Positions 41,701-51,945 of a stretch of DNA of 64,000 nucleotides are shown in pieces; position 1 is the stretch's first letter; every line of letters starts with the position of its first letter. Below the pieces are notes generated by a model that saw nothing but the letters and a program-made list of their open reading frames with translations, was not told the origin of the DNA and did not search any database. The translations under genes and the position numbers were made by a program. The stretch spans positions 10,511,841-10,575,840 of the forward strand of contig NC_051850.1 in the NCBI RefSeq assembly GCF_905115235.1. The letters run 5' to 3'. Source of the DNA: Hermetia illucens. Lineage: Eukaryota; Arthropoda; Insecta; Diptera; Stratiomyidae.

Positions 41701-43123
41701 CTCATCCTCTACTGGGAGAGTGGATTCCGCTGTATAGAGTGACCAGCAATGCAATTCTCGGCCCTCCTTAATATATAACCTACCTTCTGCCACTTCCTTC
41801 TTCCGATCACATCGCGTACGGGTGTCAGGCCTGTGCACCGACCAAGTTCTTCGTTTGAAGTAGGCCAGCGTACTCCGATGATACAACGCAGCAGAAAGAA
41901 CACTAGCACAGAACGATTTCAACTTGATTTTAGTGTTGGCATAACTACATTTCCAGGCTTTAAACAGAACAACGAAAGCGGATCCAGGGCTATTAATGCG
42001 TCAGGCAACATCCAGTTCAGCCCCATCTTCGGCAAAAACCACGTCTCCTACATATACAAATTGATGAACGTCTTCGATGCTCTGTCCGTTAATGCAGATA
42101 GAGAAAGTGCAGGAAATATATGTTTCAAATCCAAAGCCATTTGGCCAAGGATCTTGACCCGATGAGAAAGGAAACAGATGTCATCAGTGTAGTTGAGATA
42201 TTTGTTCATAGTCCATTAAATTCTTCCACGTTCTCCGGACAAGTATGGAAAACGTCACCGTTAACAAGAGGAAATAATATCAGTCACAGGACCTTAAACT
42301 GAAATCACCTATTTATATTAAGACTGTACTGAGAGCAAATACCCCCCTCCCCCCACAGATCTTTTCTTCTGTTTTTCTAGTCCACGCTCCATTTGCTAGC
42401 AGGGTGGGTTTCTCTGAGCGAGAACTTGGTACCGATCGAGTTGAGAAGCCTTCAAATCACCGCCTCGTGTGAAGTTGAATCCATTTGCCCTCGACTACGA
42501 AGTTTAGGGCAATCTTAACTATTAAGTTATGATCAGTGTGAATGGCATGGCCCTCCCTTCGATAGTATCTCTCCTTCAAGGTTAGAATGCGTGCCTACAG
42601 ATGTCCTCATTTCGACTGGAATCATAGCCATTTATGCCACCGACCCCGCGCAATGTCTTTACCTCCATATCCGCGAGGCAGCGTTCAATGTCGATGGTGG
42701 CAACTCGGTAGTCGACACCGTAGAGGGTGTTAGGTGGAACAACACTATGTTCGATTTTAAACCGATTAAATCCTGTTCGGCAGAATGGTAATATTCATCC
42801 CTGTCATGCATTTCTAGAGGAATAGTAAAAACATTTCCTATTTGCGGTGCGGAAATAGATATTCTCATTTAATAATAATCCTTTTACAGGTGCAATTGAA
42901 CAAGCTGAATCAGAATATTTTGCAGCTGTGGAAAGAGAACGTCTACGAAGGCTGGCTGGTGATAGGAAAGGTGATATACTTTTTCGAAAAACTTAAATTA
43001 TATTGAATTCCAAAAAAATGTGTCTTGTTAATTTTACAATAATAGTTCGTTGCAGGGGAGGCTGGTGAAGATGCAGAACAAGGTGAAAATGATGCAGCTA
43101 GTACGAAAACTTCTGCGACGTAG
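35716..43123 (+). CDS. Dnai2: Axonemal dynein intermediate chain, DNAI2 family (gene B)
   Basis: Seven exons with GT/AG borders: 35,716-35,996, 39,909-40,704, 40,762-40,940, 41,005-41,242, 41,308-41,449, 42,890-42,970 and 43,056-43,123. They give 594 residues, close to human DNAI2 (about 605). DNAI2 is a WD-repeat intermediate chain at the base of the outer dynein arm. Visible landmarks are [71 protein letters not shown], the strongly conserved [36 protein letters not shown], and [18 protein letters not shown] at the start of the tail. The C terminus is short and acidic. Introns 1 (3.9 kb) and 5 (1.4 kb) hold LINE debris; the others are 57-85 bp. The ATG at 35,716 aligns with the family start. 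Confidence 0.93.
36240..36660 (-). repeat. Dispersed repeat family P, inverted copy
   Basis: On the minus strand it carries the same 'cagatgagtcccttgcagac' block as the copies at 1-345 and 45,480-45,800, with an upstream 'ggttcccatgggacca' block. It is in intron 1 of gene B and has no coding frame. Confidence 0.5.
36760..37285 (+). mobile_element. RTE-type LINE family 1, 3' part
   Basis: Matches the 3' end of the RTE-type element at 54,060-54,560, with the [13 protein letters not shown]-like stretch at 36,825-36,870 and the same untranslated tail 'aaaaccggggtgtctggaat'. The frame is broken by several indels. Intron 1 of gene B. Confidence 0.7.
37290..37775. other. Intron 1 of gene B, nothing specific seen
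   Basis: AT-rich intronic DNA between two LINE fragments. Confidence 0.35.
37780..38450 (+). mobile_element. LINE fragment: endonuclease end and start of RT
   Basis: Plus frames read [20 protein letters not shown] and [19 protein letters not shown] (the 'GD-NAK...FADFC...LVIGGT' part of APE-type LINE endonucleases), then [10 protein letters not shown]-like and [19 protein letters not shown] stretches in other frames that precede the RT. It resembles RTE-type LINEs. Broken in several places and cut on the right by the R1-type fragment. Confidence 0.6.
38555..39570 (-). mobile_element. R1-clade LINE fragment: ORF1 piece and endonuclease
   Basis: Minus strand. At about 39,430-39,300 an ORF1-like stretch with [14 protein letters not shown] and [11 protein letters not shown] is seen. 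From 39,284 the endonuclease start reads [20 protein letters not shown] and [12 protein letters not shown]. The frame 38,840-38,559 gives [20 protein letters not shown] and [13 protein letters not shown], the endonuclease end with its SDH-like box. The zinc knuckles between ORF1 and ORF2 and the central endonuclease are missing. Intron 1 of gene B, antisense to it. Confidence 0.75.
39575..39900. other. End of intron 1 of gene B, nothing specific seen
   Basis: No domain-bearing frame. It may still belong to the LINE fragment on its left. The acceptor TTACAG of gene B exon 2 ends at 39,908. Confidence 0.35.
41545..42300 (-). mobile_element. LINE fragment with RT core and C-terminal tail
   Basis: Minus strand. 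Around 42,215-42,120 the frame reads [18 protein letters not shown], a polymerase YADD-type box followed by its usual helix. At 41,920-41,560 the C-terminal region of the same LINE type is seen ([18 protein letters not shown] and [11 protein letters not shown]). The intermediate thumb region is partly deleted. It lies in intron 5 of gene B, antisense. A second copy of the tail is at 43,262-43,560. Confidence 0.6.
42305..42885. other. Intron 5 of gene B, probably more LINE debris
   Basis: Contains a poly-C run (42,343-42,357). Minus-strand frames are short and resemble LINE endonuclease or linker sequence only weakly, so I do not assign them. Confidence 0.3.
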
Positions 43124-43239
43124 CCAGTTTAAGAAATTTGCTTTTACAATTTACATAATTTGGCTTTTGGCTTCAATAGTTCTTATAATTATTCATCTAT
43201 TCTCTTATTCTGAAGTTTTATTTCCTTATTTGATAACAT

Positions 43240-43245
43240 AATAAA
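43240..43245 (+). terminator. Poly(A) signal AATAAA, dynein gene B
   Basis: First AATAAA after the TAG at 43,121-43,123, about 117 bp downstream in AT-rich DNA. LINE debris starts immediately after it. Confidence 0.6.
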
Positions 43246-43261
43246 AAAATTAATGCAAACA

Positions 43262-43560
43262 TATATGGTTGTCATAAGTCCCTATGTAGGGCAGAACACG
43301 TCAATCACACTTACGCGCCATCATTGGTATTTGCTGGTAATGATTTTCCAAGAAGCTCTATTCTGAGCCAACTGCTCTTGGAATAATCCACTCGTCTTCC
43401 ATCTTGGAAGAGTGGGTTCCACTGCATGTCGTAGAAAGCAATGTAATTGCCTCCCTTCCTTAATGTGCGACCTCTCCATTGCCACTTCTGCCTTCTGAGC
43501 AGCTCGTCCACGGATAACTGGTCTATAGGCCAACAAAGTTCTTTGTTCGAAATATTATCA
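43262..43560 (-). mobile_element. LINE 3' tail fragment
   Basis: Minus frame reads LLRRQKWQWRGRTLRKGGNY and then MQWNPL, the C-terminal signature (RRQKWRW-G-TLRK...W-NP) of an APE-type LINE. Same family as 41,545-42,300. Short and dead. Confidence 0.65.
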
Positions 43561-43564
43561 GGCT

Positions 43565-44860
43565 AACGTACCCTGATGAAGGACAAAAAAGCACCAGGAC
43601 CGGATGGTATTCCCAGCAAAGTATTGAAACTCGTATGCAAACACAAGCCGAGCTTGCTGTTCGACACAATCAACGCACATTTGACAGCGGGTGTTTTTCG
43701 TTCCCACCGGAAGGTTGCGAGACTTATACTGATAAGCAAGGGCAAAGGAGGCGCCGTCAGTATATTGGGCACAGCGGGGAAGCTGCTTGAGAAGCTTATC
43801 AAGCCACACTAACTAACTGACTGGCAGAATACATGCTGCGGGGGGCTACTCACCAACCCAATATGGTTTCAGAATAGGGCGATCTACAATTGATGCGATT
43901 GAGAAGATTGTCCAAAGGCTGAGGCACACAGCCGCCATTGTCGGCGAGTGGTGCTCCTTGTAACCCTCAACGTAAGAAACCCCTTCAATTCTGCGAGGTG
44001 GTGCGACATGATCGAGGCACTGGAAAATCGTTTCATTCGTTTTACCTATTGCGGAAATTGAGGGACTATTTAAAGGACCGTGCCCTACTCTGCGAGATCC
44101 GGGAAAGACAGCGTCGAATGAAGGCGAAATCAGGGTCGACTCAGGGATCTATCCTTGGCCCGGACCTTTGGAACATCTTATACGAAAGTCTTTTACGACT
44201 CATGGTGCCTGATGAATCGCATCTGGTCGAGTCCACGGATAATGTTGCGACACTAGTTACCACATGCATGGTTGAGCATGGGAATGGTGATGGGGCGAGT
44301 ATGCAGAAGCCCTTGTGCTGACCAACGAGAGGGTTCCCACAGTCCTTCTTATTCAGGTGGGTGAAATTATGGTCTTATCGAAGCTGGCGATGAAATACCT
44401 CGGCTAATGATAGACACGAAGATGAGCTTCTTCAAAGAGATTAGCAACACCGCAGACAAGGCCTATGTCCTATGTCCCTTACCCAGCAGGCGTCGCTTGC
44501 CGATGAATACGGTTCAATCGGTCCTCCTTATCACATGGTGAGGTTGTCAACCCAGCTGCTTAGCGGAGATGTGCATTTTCAACCTTCCTGCACACAATCG
44601 GAAAATCACGGTCGCCCGATTGCATTTACTGCAAGGACGTAGTGGATGATGCCTGCCACACCTTTTTCTTTTGCAGAAGATGGTAGTGCCATCTCCATTA
44701 CCTTTCGGTAGAAAGGTGCCTTGCATCCCCGGACGGTATAATTGAGGCCAAACTGCACGTGGAACCGAGTTGCACGTAACACTCAAGATATTCCTGAGGC
44801 GATAAAGAGGGAGATGGATGGGAGAGATGCCAGGGTAGCTAAGGCTCCACGGGGTTTTAC
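43565..44860 (+). mobile_element. R1-clade LINE fragment, RT to zinc finger
   Basis: Plus strand: KKAPGPDGIPSKVLKLVCKH (about 43,580-43,640), then RT pieces in shifted frames including QGSILGPDLWNILYESLLRL (44,150-44,210), and finally the finger CIYCKDVVDDACHTFFFC (about 44,622-44,680). The polymerase YADD box is degraded. The copy has many breaks and is older than the one at 16,080. Confidence 0.75.
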
Positions 44861-44879
44861 ATACTGATTAGGCCCGCCC

Positions 44880-45420
44880 TGAGGTAATGTGTCAAACGAT
44901 TCCGGGTCACAGTGGAATGTTTTAGCCGGTAGTCTGTCTGAGACAGGAGTCTGGTACTTTGTGCATAAATCCATTTCACCTTCCTACCCAAAAAAAATTC
45001 AACGAGACAGAATCTCGAGGATTGATTGTAGGTGATTAAGTTCTGCAGGCGAGTCAACAATAAAAAATCATTTTAAATCGTCTACATACAAAAGGCAAGG
45101 ACAAGTTAATGAGGAAGAAAGATCATTAATAAACAAGCATGGGACCTTGGGGACCTTAGATGACGGAAAGAAGGAGTTGAGACGCAACTTTTGCAGGAGA
45201 CGCTACTCACTCTACGACATAAATACCCACGCCTCAGCCAGGAGAGTACCCCCATGCTGCTCCTCTGCAATCAGATGTCCGAAGCAAAACGAAATTTAGT
45301 CTTTGGCATATTTTTTCTAGAATTTTAGACATAGAGCAAAAGAGTGATATAGGCCGGTAGTTTTCAGCTAATGAGGCATCTAGGAAGACACCGTCGAATA
45401 AACTTTTGTTGAAAAAAAAT
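44880..45420 (-). mobile_element. Jockey-type LINE fragment, RT core
   Basis: Minus strand shows DLKWFFIVDSPAELNHLQ followed by LEILSRWIFFG (about 45,080-44,960), the Jockey-type FADDLK box and the helix after it. To its right are pieces of earlier RT motifs in other frames. Old and broken. Confidence 0.5.
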
Positions 45421-45479
45421 TCGGAAGACCGTCAAGATCTTACCCAAGATCCAAATGAAGAGTACGGTACCCGAATTGT

Positions 45480-45800
45480 AAACGCAACTCCACATTTGAG
45501 GCCTGAAGGGCTCTGTCCGCTTGGAAGCAGCCGCAACTGCTACTAGGTTCTCAACCATTAATAACAAGAGTGAGAACATATGTCCCAGGAATTCTCCTGA
45601 AACATATGAACTCAGAGGATTATAACGGTTCCCATGGTACCAGATAACATCTGGTGAGTCATCGTGGCCCAAGGCACTTCAGATGAGTCCCCGTGCAGAC
45701 GCGCCTTGAAGCATTCACTGCATCACGACCAACAAGTTAATGTCAATGCAGCATTTCCCGGTGCCACCATCAGGAATACCTGCCCAGACTACATAACAGT
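45480..45800 (+). repeat. Dispersed repeat family P, copy 3
   Basis: Same order of blocks as 1-345, including 'cggttcccatggtaccag' near 45,630 and 'cagatgagtccccgtgcaga' near 45,681. No coding frame. Confidence 0.55.
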
Positions 45801-46029
45801 CCACAGTGGTTAAAACCAATCATCACACCTAGAACTGGGCATACCTATATTGGTAAAAAAACGAGAATGCTCCAATTGCCGCATACTCGATCCTGATAAA
45901 AGCAGCAAGCACATCTCATTTCCATCGCTTGCGGCAAAGAGAAAATCTAATCTATTGTTAATTTGCCTGGAGTGGAGTTTCTGGAATGACATGATGATGT
46001 CTTAGCCGTACGGAGCTACTCAGCCCAGT

Positions 46030-46450
46030 AAGATAGCGAACAAAATCTTATAGATGATTAGCAACGTTATACCTCTATAAATATTGTGCTACGTGATAAC
46101 CCCTTTTTGCGTATGAGACACTGTCCCAAACCTTGCCCTTAAATTGATAAATTGTTTGATTCGATCGGTTCCTGACCACTTTGGTTCTTAAGCCGATGAA
46201 TTGTATGGGCTGTTTCTTCCATGCTCGGTGATAATAGCGTTTGTCCGTCCACTTCAATTGACGGAACCTCCAACTCGTCGATATTCTAGTTGTTGAACAG
46301 TTATTATAATAGATCCAAATACTGAACCCATCGCTCCAAATTCCCATGCGGTCAGAAATTAAATTTCCCTCTTGGCCTCGGTAAGAAGTTACTGCCTGTA
46401 CTTCTCGAATTCACATCCCTTTTGATTCTCCCAGGATTCCTTTTTTTTAA
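46030..46450 (-). mobile_element. RTE-type LINE family 1, inverted middle fragment
   Basis: Minus-strand DNA aligns with 52,900-53,290 of the long RTE-type element: 'atgggaatttggagcgatgg' matches its 'atgggaatattagagcgatgg', and 'atacaattcatcggctta' matches 'gtgcaattcatcggctaa'. About 400 bp, 5' and 3' truncated. Confidence 0.65.
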
Positions 46451-46640
46451 AGGTTTTAGGTAAACACAAAACCTTATTAAAATCAAAATCAATCAATGTC
46501 TGTCTATCTGTCTTTCTTTTTATGGATAGAGGTGGAAATCTTACAGACACTGCCACGCCAGGATGCAGCAATGAGTGGGATTTTAACTCACCAAAACCAC
46601 CCCACCCCCCCCCCCCCCTTTCTCCTCCTTCCTTCCCCTC
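46450..46640 (+). repeat. Dispersed repeat family Q, short copy, and poly-C run
   Basis: Has 'aaaaccttattaaaatca' and 'gtctgtctatctgtctttct' as in the copy at 8,780, then an A/C-rich stretch with a long C run (46,605-46,618). Confidence 0.45.
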
Positions 46641-46659
46641 GAAGTAGTACGCGGGGAGA

Positions 46660-48230
46660 ACTACACTTTAAGCGACCAAACCTTCCGTTTTTCGCGTCGT
46701 CCTTGGGCGCTCCGCTTTTCCAAGTTTTTCCTGTATACTTTTGATTGTGGAGTTCACCGTACACCAGTTTCCCTCCGACTTCAATGACGAAGTGGGCTTA
46801 TGTTGATTTTCAGAGAGTCTTCCAGGCTCCTCCTCTCTGAGTAAAATCGTGGACAATGGAACATACCATGTTCCGGGTTCTCAGGTTTGTAACCACATTC
46901 AGAACAAAAGGGAGAATCATGAATTGTTCCCTTAGCGCAGCACAGATATCCTCTGGTGATGTGACCTCATCTAGGTCTTTGCAATCGATCATTTTTTGTT
47001 GCTTCCGAACTTTCAATTCTGCTTGCTCACCTAGCACCTTCTCCACCTAGCCGCGAAAGCTATCCACTATCTTCTCGCTAGATTTGTTTCGTTTCAGTCA
47101 CAGATCCCCATTTTGCATACGCTTGATAAGGCTCACATTGCCACCCAGTTCTTTCACTTCCGGATCGGCTTTGACTTTCCGAAGAATGTCGGACATGTAG
47201 GACATATCTCGTTTCTTGGAAATAATGATTGCTTCCGGATGAGTCTTCTTTTTTTCCTTGTGCCGCTTTTTGCCGCCCACCTTTGTCCATTCTTCGGGTT
47301 TAAGAACTGTAAGCTGTTCCCCTTTTGTCATAGTTGGACCCGTAATCGAAGAAATACCGGAAACTTTCGCCGGCCCAGCTTTCTTTGGCGAGGAGCCTTT
47401 TTCCTTTTTGGCCGCTTGTTGGGCACCAAGGGATTCACTTATATCATTCCTACTCCGTTTGCCCGTCTTATCTTACGTTGAGGTGACGTCACCTGCGTCT
47501 CCCTTGTGACTTTACCACATGACGCTTGGGGGTTTTTTTCCTTCACCGCCCTAATATAGGAGAATTTAATGCCTCGAATCAGAGCCCTGATATTTTTGTG
47601 GATATTCCGCCTCTCTTTAATGAACTCACAGATTTCGTTTATGCGTTCCCCCAATGAAACAAACGCTGTTGCAGTTTGCTGACTTCCACGATCGCATTTT
47701 ACAGTATCGATAGTTATGTCAGCCCGGGGACTCTCCAAGTTCCTTTCTGAGTCCCTCGACCAATTTCGACTGCCTAGGGATAAAGTCGCCTCCAGTGGTG
47801 ACCTCTCAAGTTTTAAGCTTTTTCGAAAAGGATCCGGTGTAGATCTCATTTCCACTTCACTAAGATCTCTTGTAGCATTAGATGCCAAAGTAAGCTAGTT
47901 TCCCACTACTGAGGCACTGCGGTCGTTTTATATCGGCGCCCGGAGCCCGCTTGCTCACTTCCAAAAACCGCCGGTACTGGGTTTCCGAAGCCCTGTACTG
48001 TAAAAAAACTACCGTTCTCGTCCTCCGTATTTGGTTTGATTTCTGGGTTTCGTTTCCATAGCCTATTTTTATCCACGGGTGGGCGTTTACTTCGCACCAA
48101 CCCGGCCTGCGCATAGGCATGCCATACACGCACATTTCCTGATGTGTGCATGGCCATAATGCATTCACCGAGCGTTCCCTAATCCACACGAAGGGACGCG
48201 CCCGATAGGAGATTTGGCAACTCCACACAG
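46660..48230 (-). mobile_element. LINE 5' half: 5' UTR and ORF1 (R1/LOA-like)
   Basis: Minus strand. The frame 47,888-47,439 is a Ser/Arg-rich ORF1 start with GERINEICEFIKERRNIHK. A second frame (47,331-47,098) has WTKVGGKKRHKEKKK and then MSDILRKVKADPEVKELG, SLIKRMQNGD. A third (47,046-46,810) has VLGEQAELKVRKQQ and CKDLDEVTSPEDICAALREQ. These are the usual ORF1 landmarks of R1/LOA-type LINEs, before the zinc knuckles. The stretch 48,230-47,900 upstream may be its 5' UTR. ORF2 is missing, so this copy is 3' truncated. Confidence 0.6.
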
Positions 48231-48354
48231 GTGACATATAATGTATTGTACATACATGTGTATCCTATAGTTTGGCAAAATATGAAGGAATGTTTTATAT
48301 TCTTTGCTTTGTACAAATTTAAAACATGCATAGCGAGTCGCTCACATAAGATGA

Positions 48355-48405
48355 ACACAAAACCTTTCACCTGAAACGCCGAGTTTCCGGTATTCCGATT
48401 TGTTT
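48355..48405. repeat. Short repeat shared with 9,455-9,515
   Basis: Blocks 'aaaacctttcacctgaaacg' and 'gtttccggtattccgatttg' recur at 9,455-9,515. Origin unknown. Confidence 0.35.
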
Positions 48406-48473
48406 TGTCTCTGAAATGGCTTGTCTGCTCGATGAAGCCTTTACATAACAATAAGATATGACATGTTCACACA

Positions 48474-48479
48474 TTTATT
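48474..48479 (-). terminator. Poly(A) signal AATAAA, dCMP deaminase gene
   Basis: Minus-strand AATAAA about 95 bp after the stop codon of the deaminase gene. Confidence 0.6.
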
Positions 48480-48572
48480 CAAAATTTACAACCAATCCAA
48501 CTATCCACGTACATTCTTTTATGCTTATAACATTGTCCTTAACCTAATACTGATCAATCGAACTCTTCCTAT

Positions 48573-49130
48573 TTATACCCCTTTGCTGGGAGTTGGTGGC
48601 ATTTGATTCTGTTTATCCCAATCGATTTCATTGAAGTCGATAACGACCCGGCTCTCATTCGGCTCGTATTGTCGATAGTTCACCCCACACTTATCGAACA
48701 GCATCTTGGAAGCAATAGTGTGTTCCCTGGTAGCGTGCTTATCGGACATGTAAATGACTTCTTTGATTCCCGATTGAATGATCAACTTAGCGCACTCATT
48801 GCATGGAAACAGAGCCACATACAGTCGCGATCCTCTGATATCGGCGGCATTTTTATTCAAAATTGCATTGGCTTCGGCGTGGACGACGTACATATACTTG
48901 TTCTCGAGGTTGTTGGCGCTCGTCTTTGACCAGGGAAAGTCATCATCGCTACAACCCCGCGGGAACCCATTGTAGCCAGTACCTACGATACGATGTTCAC
49001 TATCGACAATACATGCACCCACCTGTGATGCAGGATCCTTGGAACGCTTTGCAGCCAGGAATGCCGATGCCATGAAGTAGTCATCCCACGATAAGTATTG
49101 TTCTCGTTTTTCTGATTTTGATGGAGCCAT
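48573..49130 (-). CDS. DCTD: Deoxycytidylate (dCMP) deaminase
   Basis: One coding exon of 185 residues, the usual length. The enzyme removes the amino group of dCMP to give dUMP, the substrate of thymidylate synthase, in the cytosol, as a homo-hexamer under dCTP/dTTP control. The Zn site is visible: His84 and Glu86 in VVHAEANAI, and Cys110/Cys113 in FPCNEC. The N-terminal half has the family's [20 protein letters not shown] and [12 protein letters not shown], and residues 76-83 (ENKYMYVV) lead into the active site. The ATG at 49,130 is the first in frame. A 5' UTR intron is likely: donor GTAAGTAAG at 49,225 and acceptor CTTCCAG at 49,150. No damage is seen, so it should be functional. Confidence 0.96.
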   Translation of the reverse strand: MAPSKSEKREQYLSWDDYFMASAFLAAKRSKDPASQVGACIVDSEHRIVGTGYNGFPRGCSDDDFPWSKTSANNLENKYMYVVHAEANAILNKNAADIRGSRLYVALFPCNECAKLIIQSGIKEVIYMSDKHATREHTIASKMLFDKCGVNYRQYEPNESRVVIDFNEIDWDKQNQMPPTPSKGV

Positions 49131-49148
49131 GTTGGATATTAAAATTGG

Positions 49149-49280
49149 TCTGGAAGCAATAGGTGCTTGGTATTAATTTTTGTGCACTGTTTAACTGAAT
49201 GGTATCTTCCAGATTCCTTACTTACCGACTTAACTTCACGAAACGGTTTCGATTTATAGGCTATGTCTCCAACCTCCCAA
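49149..49280 (-). promoter_or_regulatory. 5' UTR and putative UTR intron of the deaminase gene
   Basis: The minus strand has a good donor (exon ends 49,226, then GTAAGTAAG) and a good acceptor (exon resumes 49,149), giving a 76-bp intron before the ATG. The transcription start should lie slightly right of 49,230; no TATA box is evident. Confidence 0.5.
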
Positions 49281-49284
49281 GAAT

Positions 49285-49635
49285 TAACGTCAAATGAATG
49301 AAAAATGCGCGGGAAAAGCAGTGCGTATGGTGTATATGGAAGCAGATGGCCTCACGATGCTATGTACTCATAAGAAACTCGTTTCACACAATCATGTTAT
49401 CATTGGAATCATTTAAGAGAATGTAGCAACAATGCATTCGCTCGAAACGTTTCAAAATGTACTAAGTACTAACGTAATCAGCCATAATCATTGGAATATG
49501 GGAGTGTGAAGTTATTGTTGAATAGTCCAACTTGCACATAAAAAACAGAAGGGGAAAAACTTACGAAGGGTTAATCACTCTATTTTTGTGAGTGGCCAGG
49601 GATCAAAAACAGGACCAAGCGGCAAACAGTTATAA
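49285..49635. other. Intergenic, nothing specific seen
   Basis: AT-rich, no frame with a recognisable domain. Confidence 0.35.
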
Positions 49636-49639
49636 TCCC

Positions 49640-50270
49640 ATAACATTCTCTACAAGGGGGAGTTGTAGTAGCACAAGAGCTCCGCGGAAAGGACCTCAAA
49701 AACATTAAGGTTGCGAATATTGTGTGATATGTTACGGTAATGAATTTCCGAGGCTACAGAGGAGTTATTCATCAAACCATTACAAAGTGTGAAAATGTCA
49801 CATGCATCAGTCAAGGGTCTACGGGATTGCAGAGATGTCAGGTTAAGGAATGTCAGCGTTCAGGATATGTCGAGTAGGGAATGTTCTTTTTAAAGATTAA
49901 ATATCGAGGAAATCTCTTTTACACAGATTCAATTGCATGGCAATCACAATTATAGTAAGGGGACCACACTACGGAAACATATTTAAGAATATTATGGACG
50001 AAGGACTTATAAAGAATGACTGAGGAATGGATATCCATGAATTGATAGGAGGAATGAAGGCTAAAGCCAGACATTCTGGAAGCGCGGCTGAATATATCGA
50101 GATAATGAAAATTAAATCGGAGTTTACTGCCAAATGTCATATCTAGGTCCTTGGAAGAAGCAATCACGGTTAAGGGCTGACCACCAAGATAACGGACGGG
50201 TGTCGAGGGACAGATTCTTAGTGAATAGCATAAAGAGGGACATTTCTTCGCATTAAGTGGCGGTTAGGTT
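49640..50270 (-). mobile_element. Jockey/CR1-type LINE, older 3' fragment
   Basis: Minus strand: FGSKLRFNFHYLDIFSRASR and NILKYVSVVWSPYY (50,167-49,919), then, in another frame, LQSRRPLTDACDIFTLCNGL. It is the same region and family as the younger copy at 7,979-8,690. Broken by frameshifts. Confidence 0.7.
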
Positions 50271-50279
50271 AGATATTGT

Positions 50280-51945
50280 CCTCTATTTGTAGTCAAGCCT
50301 AAAATCGATAGACCAGTAGCTTACTCCAAACTACAATTTTTATTTTACAGTGTAGATATATATTTCGGGAGCAACTTACCCCTTCATCAGTACAAAGCTT
50401 CTAAAAACAATTGCGAGTATACGATTCTTTTTATACTTAAACACTAATTACCTAAATTACTTTAAAAAAACATAATTATTAACCTAATTACCTGTTAATT
50501 ACCGCGGCCAGTCTTATTAATATTTAGGGGCAATTACCGGAATCTGTGTATAATAACCGCGTCGCGTCTTCTCTCAAAATTTCTAGACTTTCCTAAGGGT
50601 CCAAGGTTGTCGTTCGGTTTGTATGACGCAGGAGCTCAAGATTTTCGCGTTGAATGGTATGGGCTTCCTCGACTATGTGCGCTGCCATTGATAATCTTAT
50701 ACACGACTTTTGTTTCGAACACTACTTACCGCTTCCTTGATGTGTTTCTTAAATCTAGTCGTTATCAGGCGTTTAGTCTGTCCTATGTATATTTTATTAT
50801 AGTCGCTGCACGTTATTCGGTAGGTCACGCTTTTTTCCTCCGCTGCCTAAGGATTCTTGACGCTTCCCAGTAAATTCCGCAAGGGACGATCGACTCGAAC
50901 CTGCGACTTCAAGTTGAAACTTTTTTACCCAATTCCTGATGTTGTTAAATAGGCAGGAATACGGGATACTTATCCGGCTGGTGGTTGCCTCCTTCTGCTG
51001 CCAAAAAAGAGTGTTGTATAGGCATGCCTATTGTGTTGCTTGATTTTCCTTCCGATTAATTTCTCAATAGTCTGAGGAATATACCCATTCTTAATATGAC
51101 ACCGCTATTAATATGCTGTCGCTCCTTATTCAAATCGTATTCTGAAAGAGAGTATGTGACCAGTCGGTGAATCATGCAATTATAGGCAGCCATTTTTTGG
51201 GAGAATGTATGATGTGAAGTTGCTGGTATTGTTCTCTGCGTTGCTGTAGGTTTACGGTATATATCGAACTTAAGCTTCCCGCTATAGTTGACGATATTTA
51301 CATCTAGGAAGGGTAAAGCCCCATCCTTTTCTACCTTTAATGTAAACTCGATTTTATGATGAATCTTGTTTATAGAGGAGATGAACATGTCTACATCGTC
51401 TCTTTTAACAATCGCAAATACGTCGTCTACATACCTAAATCATACTTTAGGCATTATTCCTCTCAATTAAATTTCTTCTTCGATTGATGCCATGAACCTT
51501 TCAGTGAGTAAGGGCGAGAGGGGGTTCCTCATCGCTACTCCCAAAGTAGTTTTCTAGAATCTATCTTGAAACGTAAAATAGTTTTCGTTCATGCAGAGCC
51601 TGGCAAGTTTTGCATAGATATGAACTTTTCTTCTCCATTCCGAGCCAGATCCAAACTGGCTCAGCTATCTCTCGAGTTCGAATATTCACTCTTTCACTGG
51701 CGTGTTGGGAAACAGTGCCTTCACATCGAACGACACCATCACCTCGTCAACACCCATCCTCTCAATGCGTTGCAGCTTCTGTATTACTTCATGGGAGTTA
51801 GCAACTGAGTACTTACTATTCGTCGTCCCAAGGGTCTGGCACTCATTAATCAACCATTTGGCGATGTTGTACGTCGGTGAGTTCGAGTCCGCAATGATTT
51901 CTCGCATCTGATCCTCCTTCTTCTGGATTTTTGGTTGGCATCTGA
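50280..51945 (-). mobile_element. Penelope-like element, truncated
   Basis: Minus strand. It starts with an RT stretch SPTYNIAKWLINECQ and VSFDVKALFPNTPV (51,907-51,690). It continues with ALPFLDVNIV, FDIYRKPTATQRTIP and a KMAAYNCMIHRLV block (51,388-51,060), landmarks of Penelope RT. About 50,880-50,640 holds a GIY-YIG endonuclease piece (TYRITCSDYNKIYIGQTKRL). A hammerhead-bearing end lies at 50,350-50,398. The left end is near 50,280; the right side is cut at the RTE-type element. The element is incomplete. Confidence 0.85.
50350..50398 (-). ncRNA. Type I hammerhead ribozyme of the Penelope element
   Basis: Minus strand: UGUA, then CUGAUGA (50,390-50,384), stem II GGGG/UUCCC-like with a loop, GAAA (50,366-50,363), a short AU-only stem III, then AUC with predicted cleavage after C at 50,355, and UACA pairing with UGUA. 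Core bases are complete; stem II and III are weaker than in the copy at 5,866-5,918. Confidence 0.6.
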
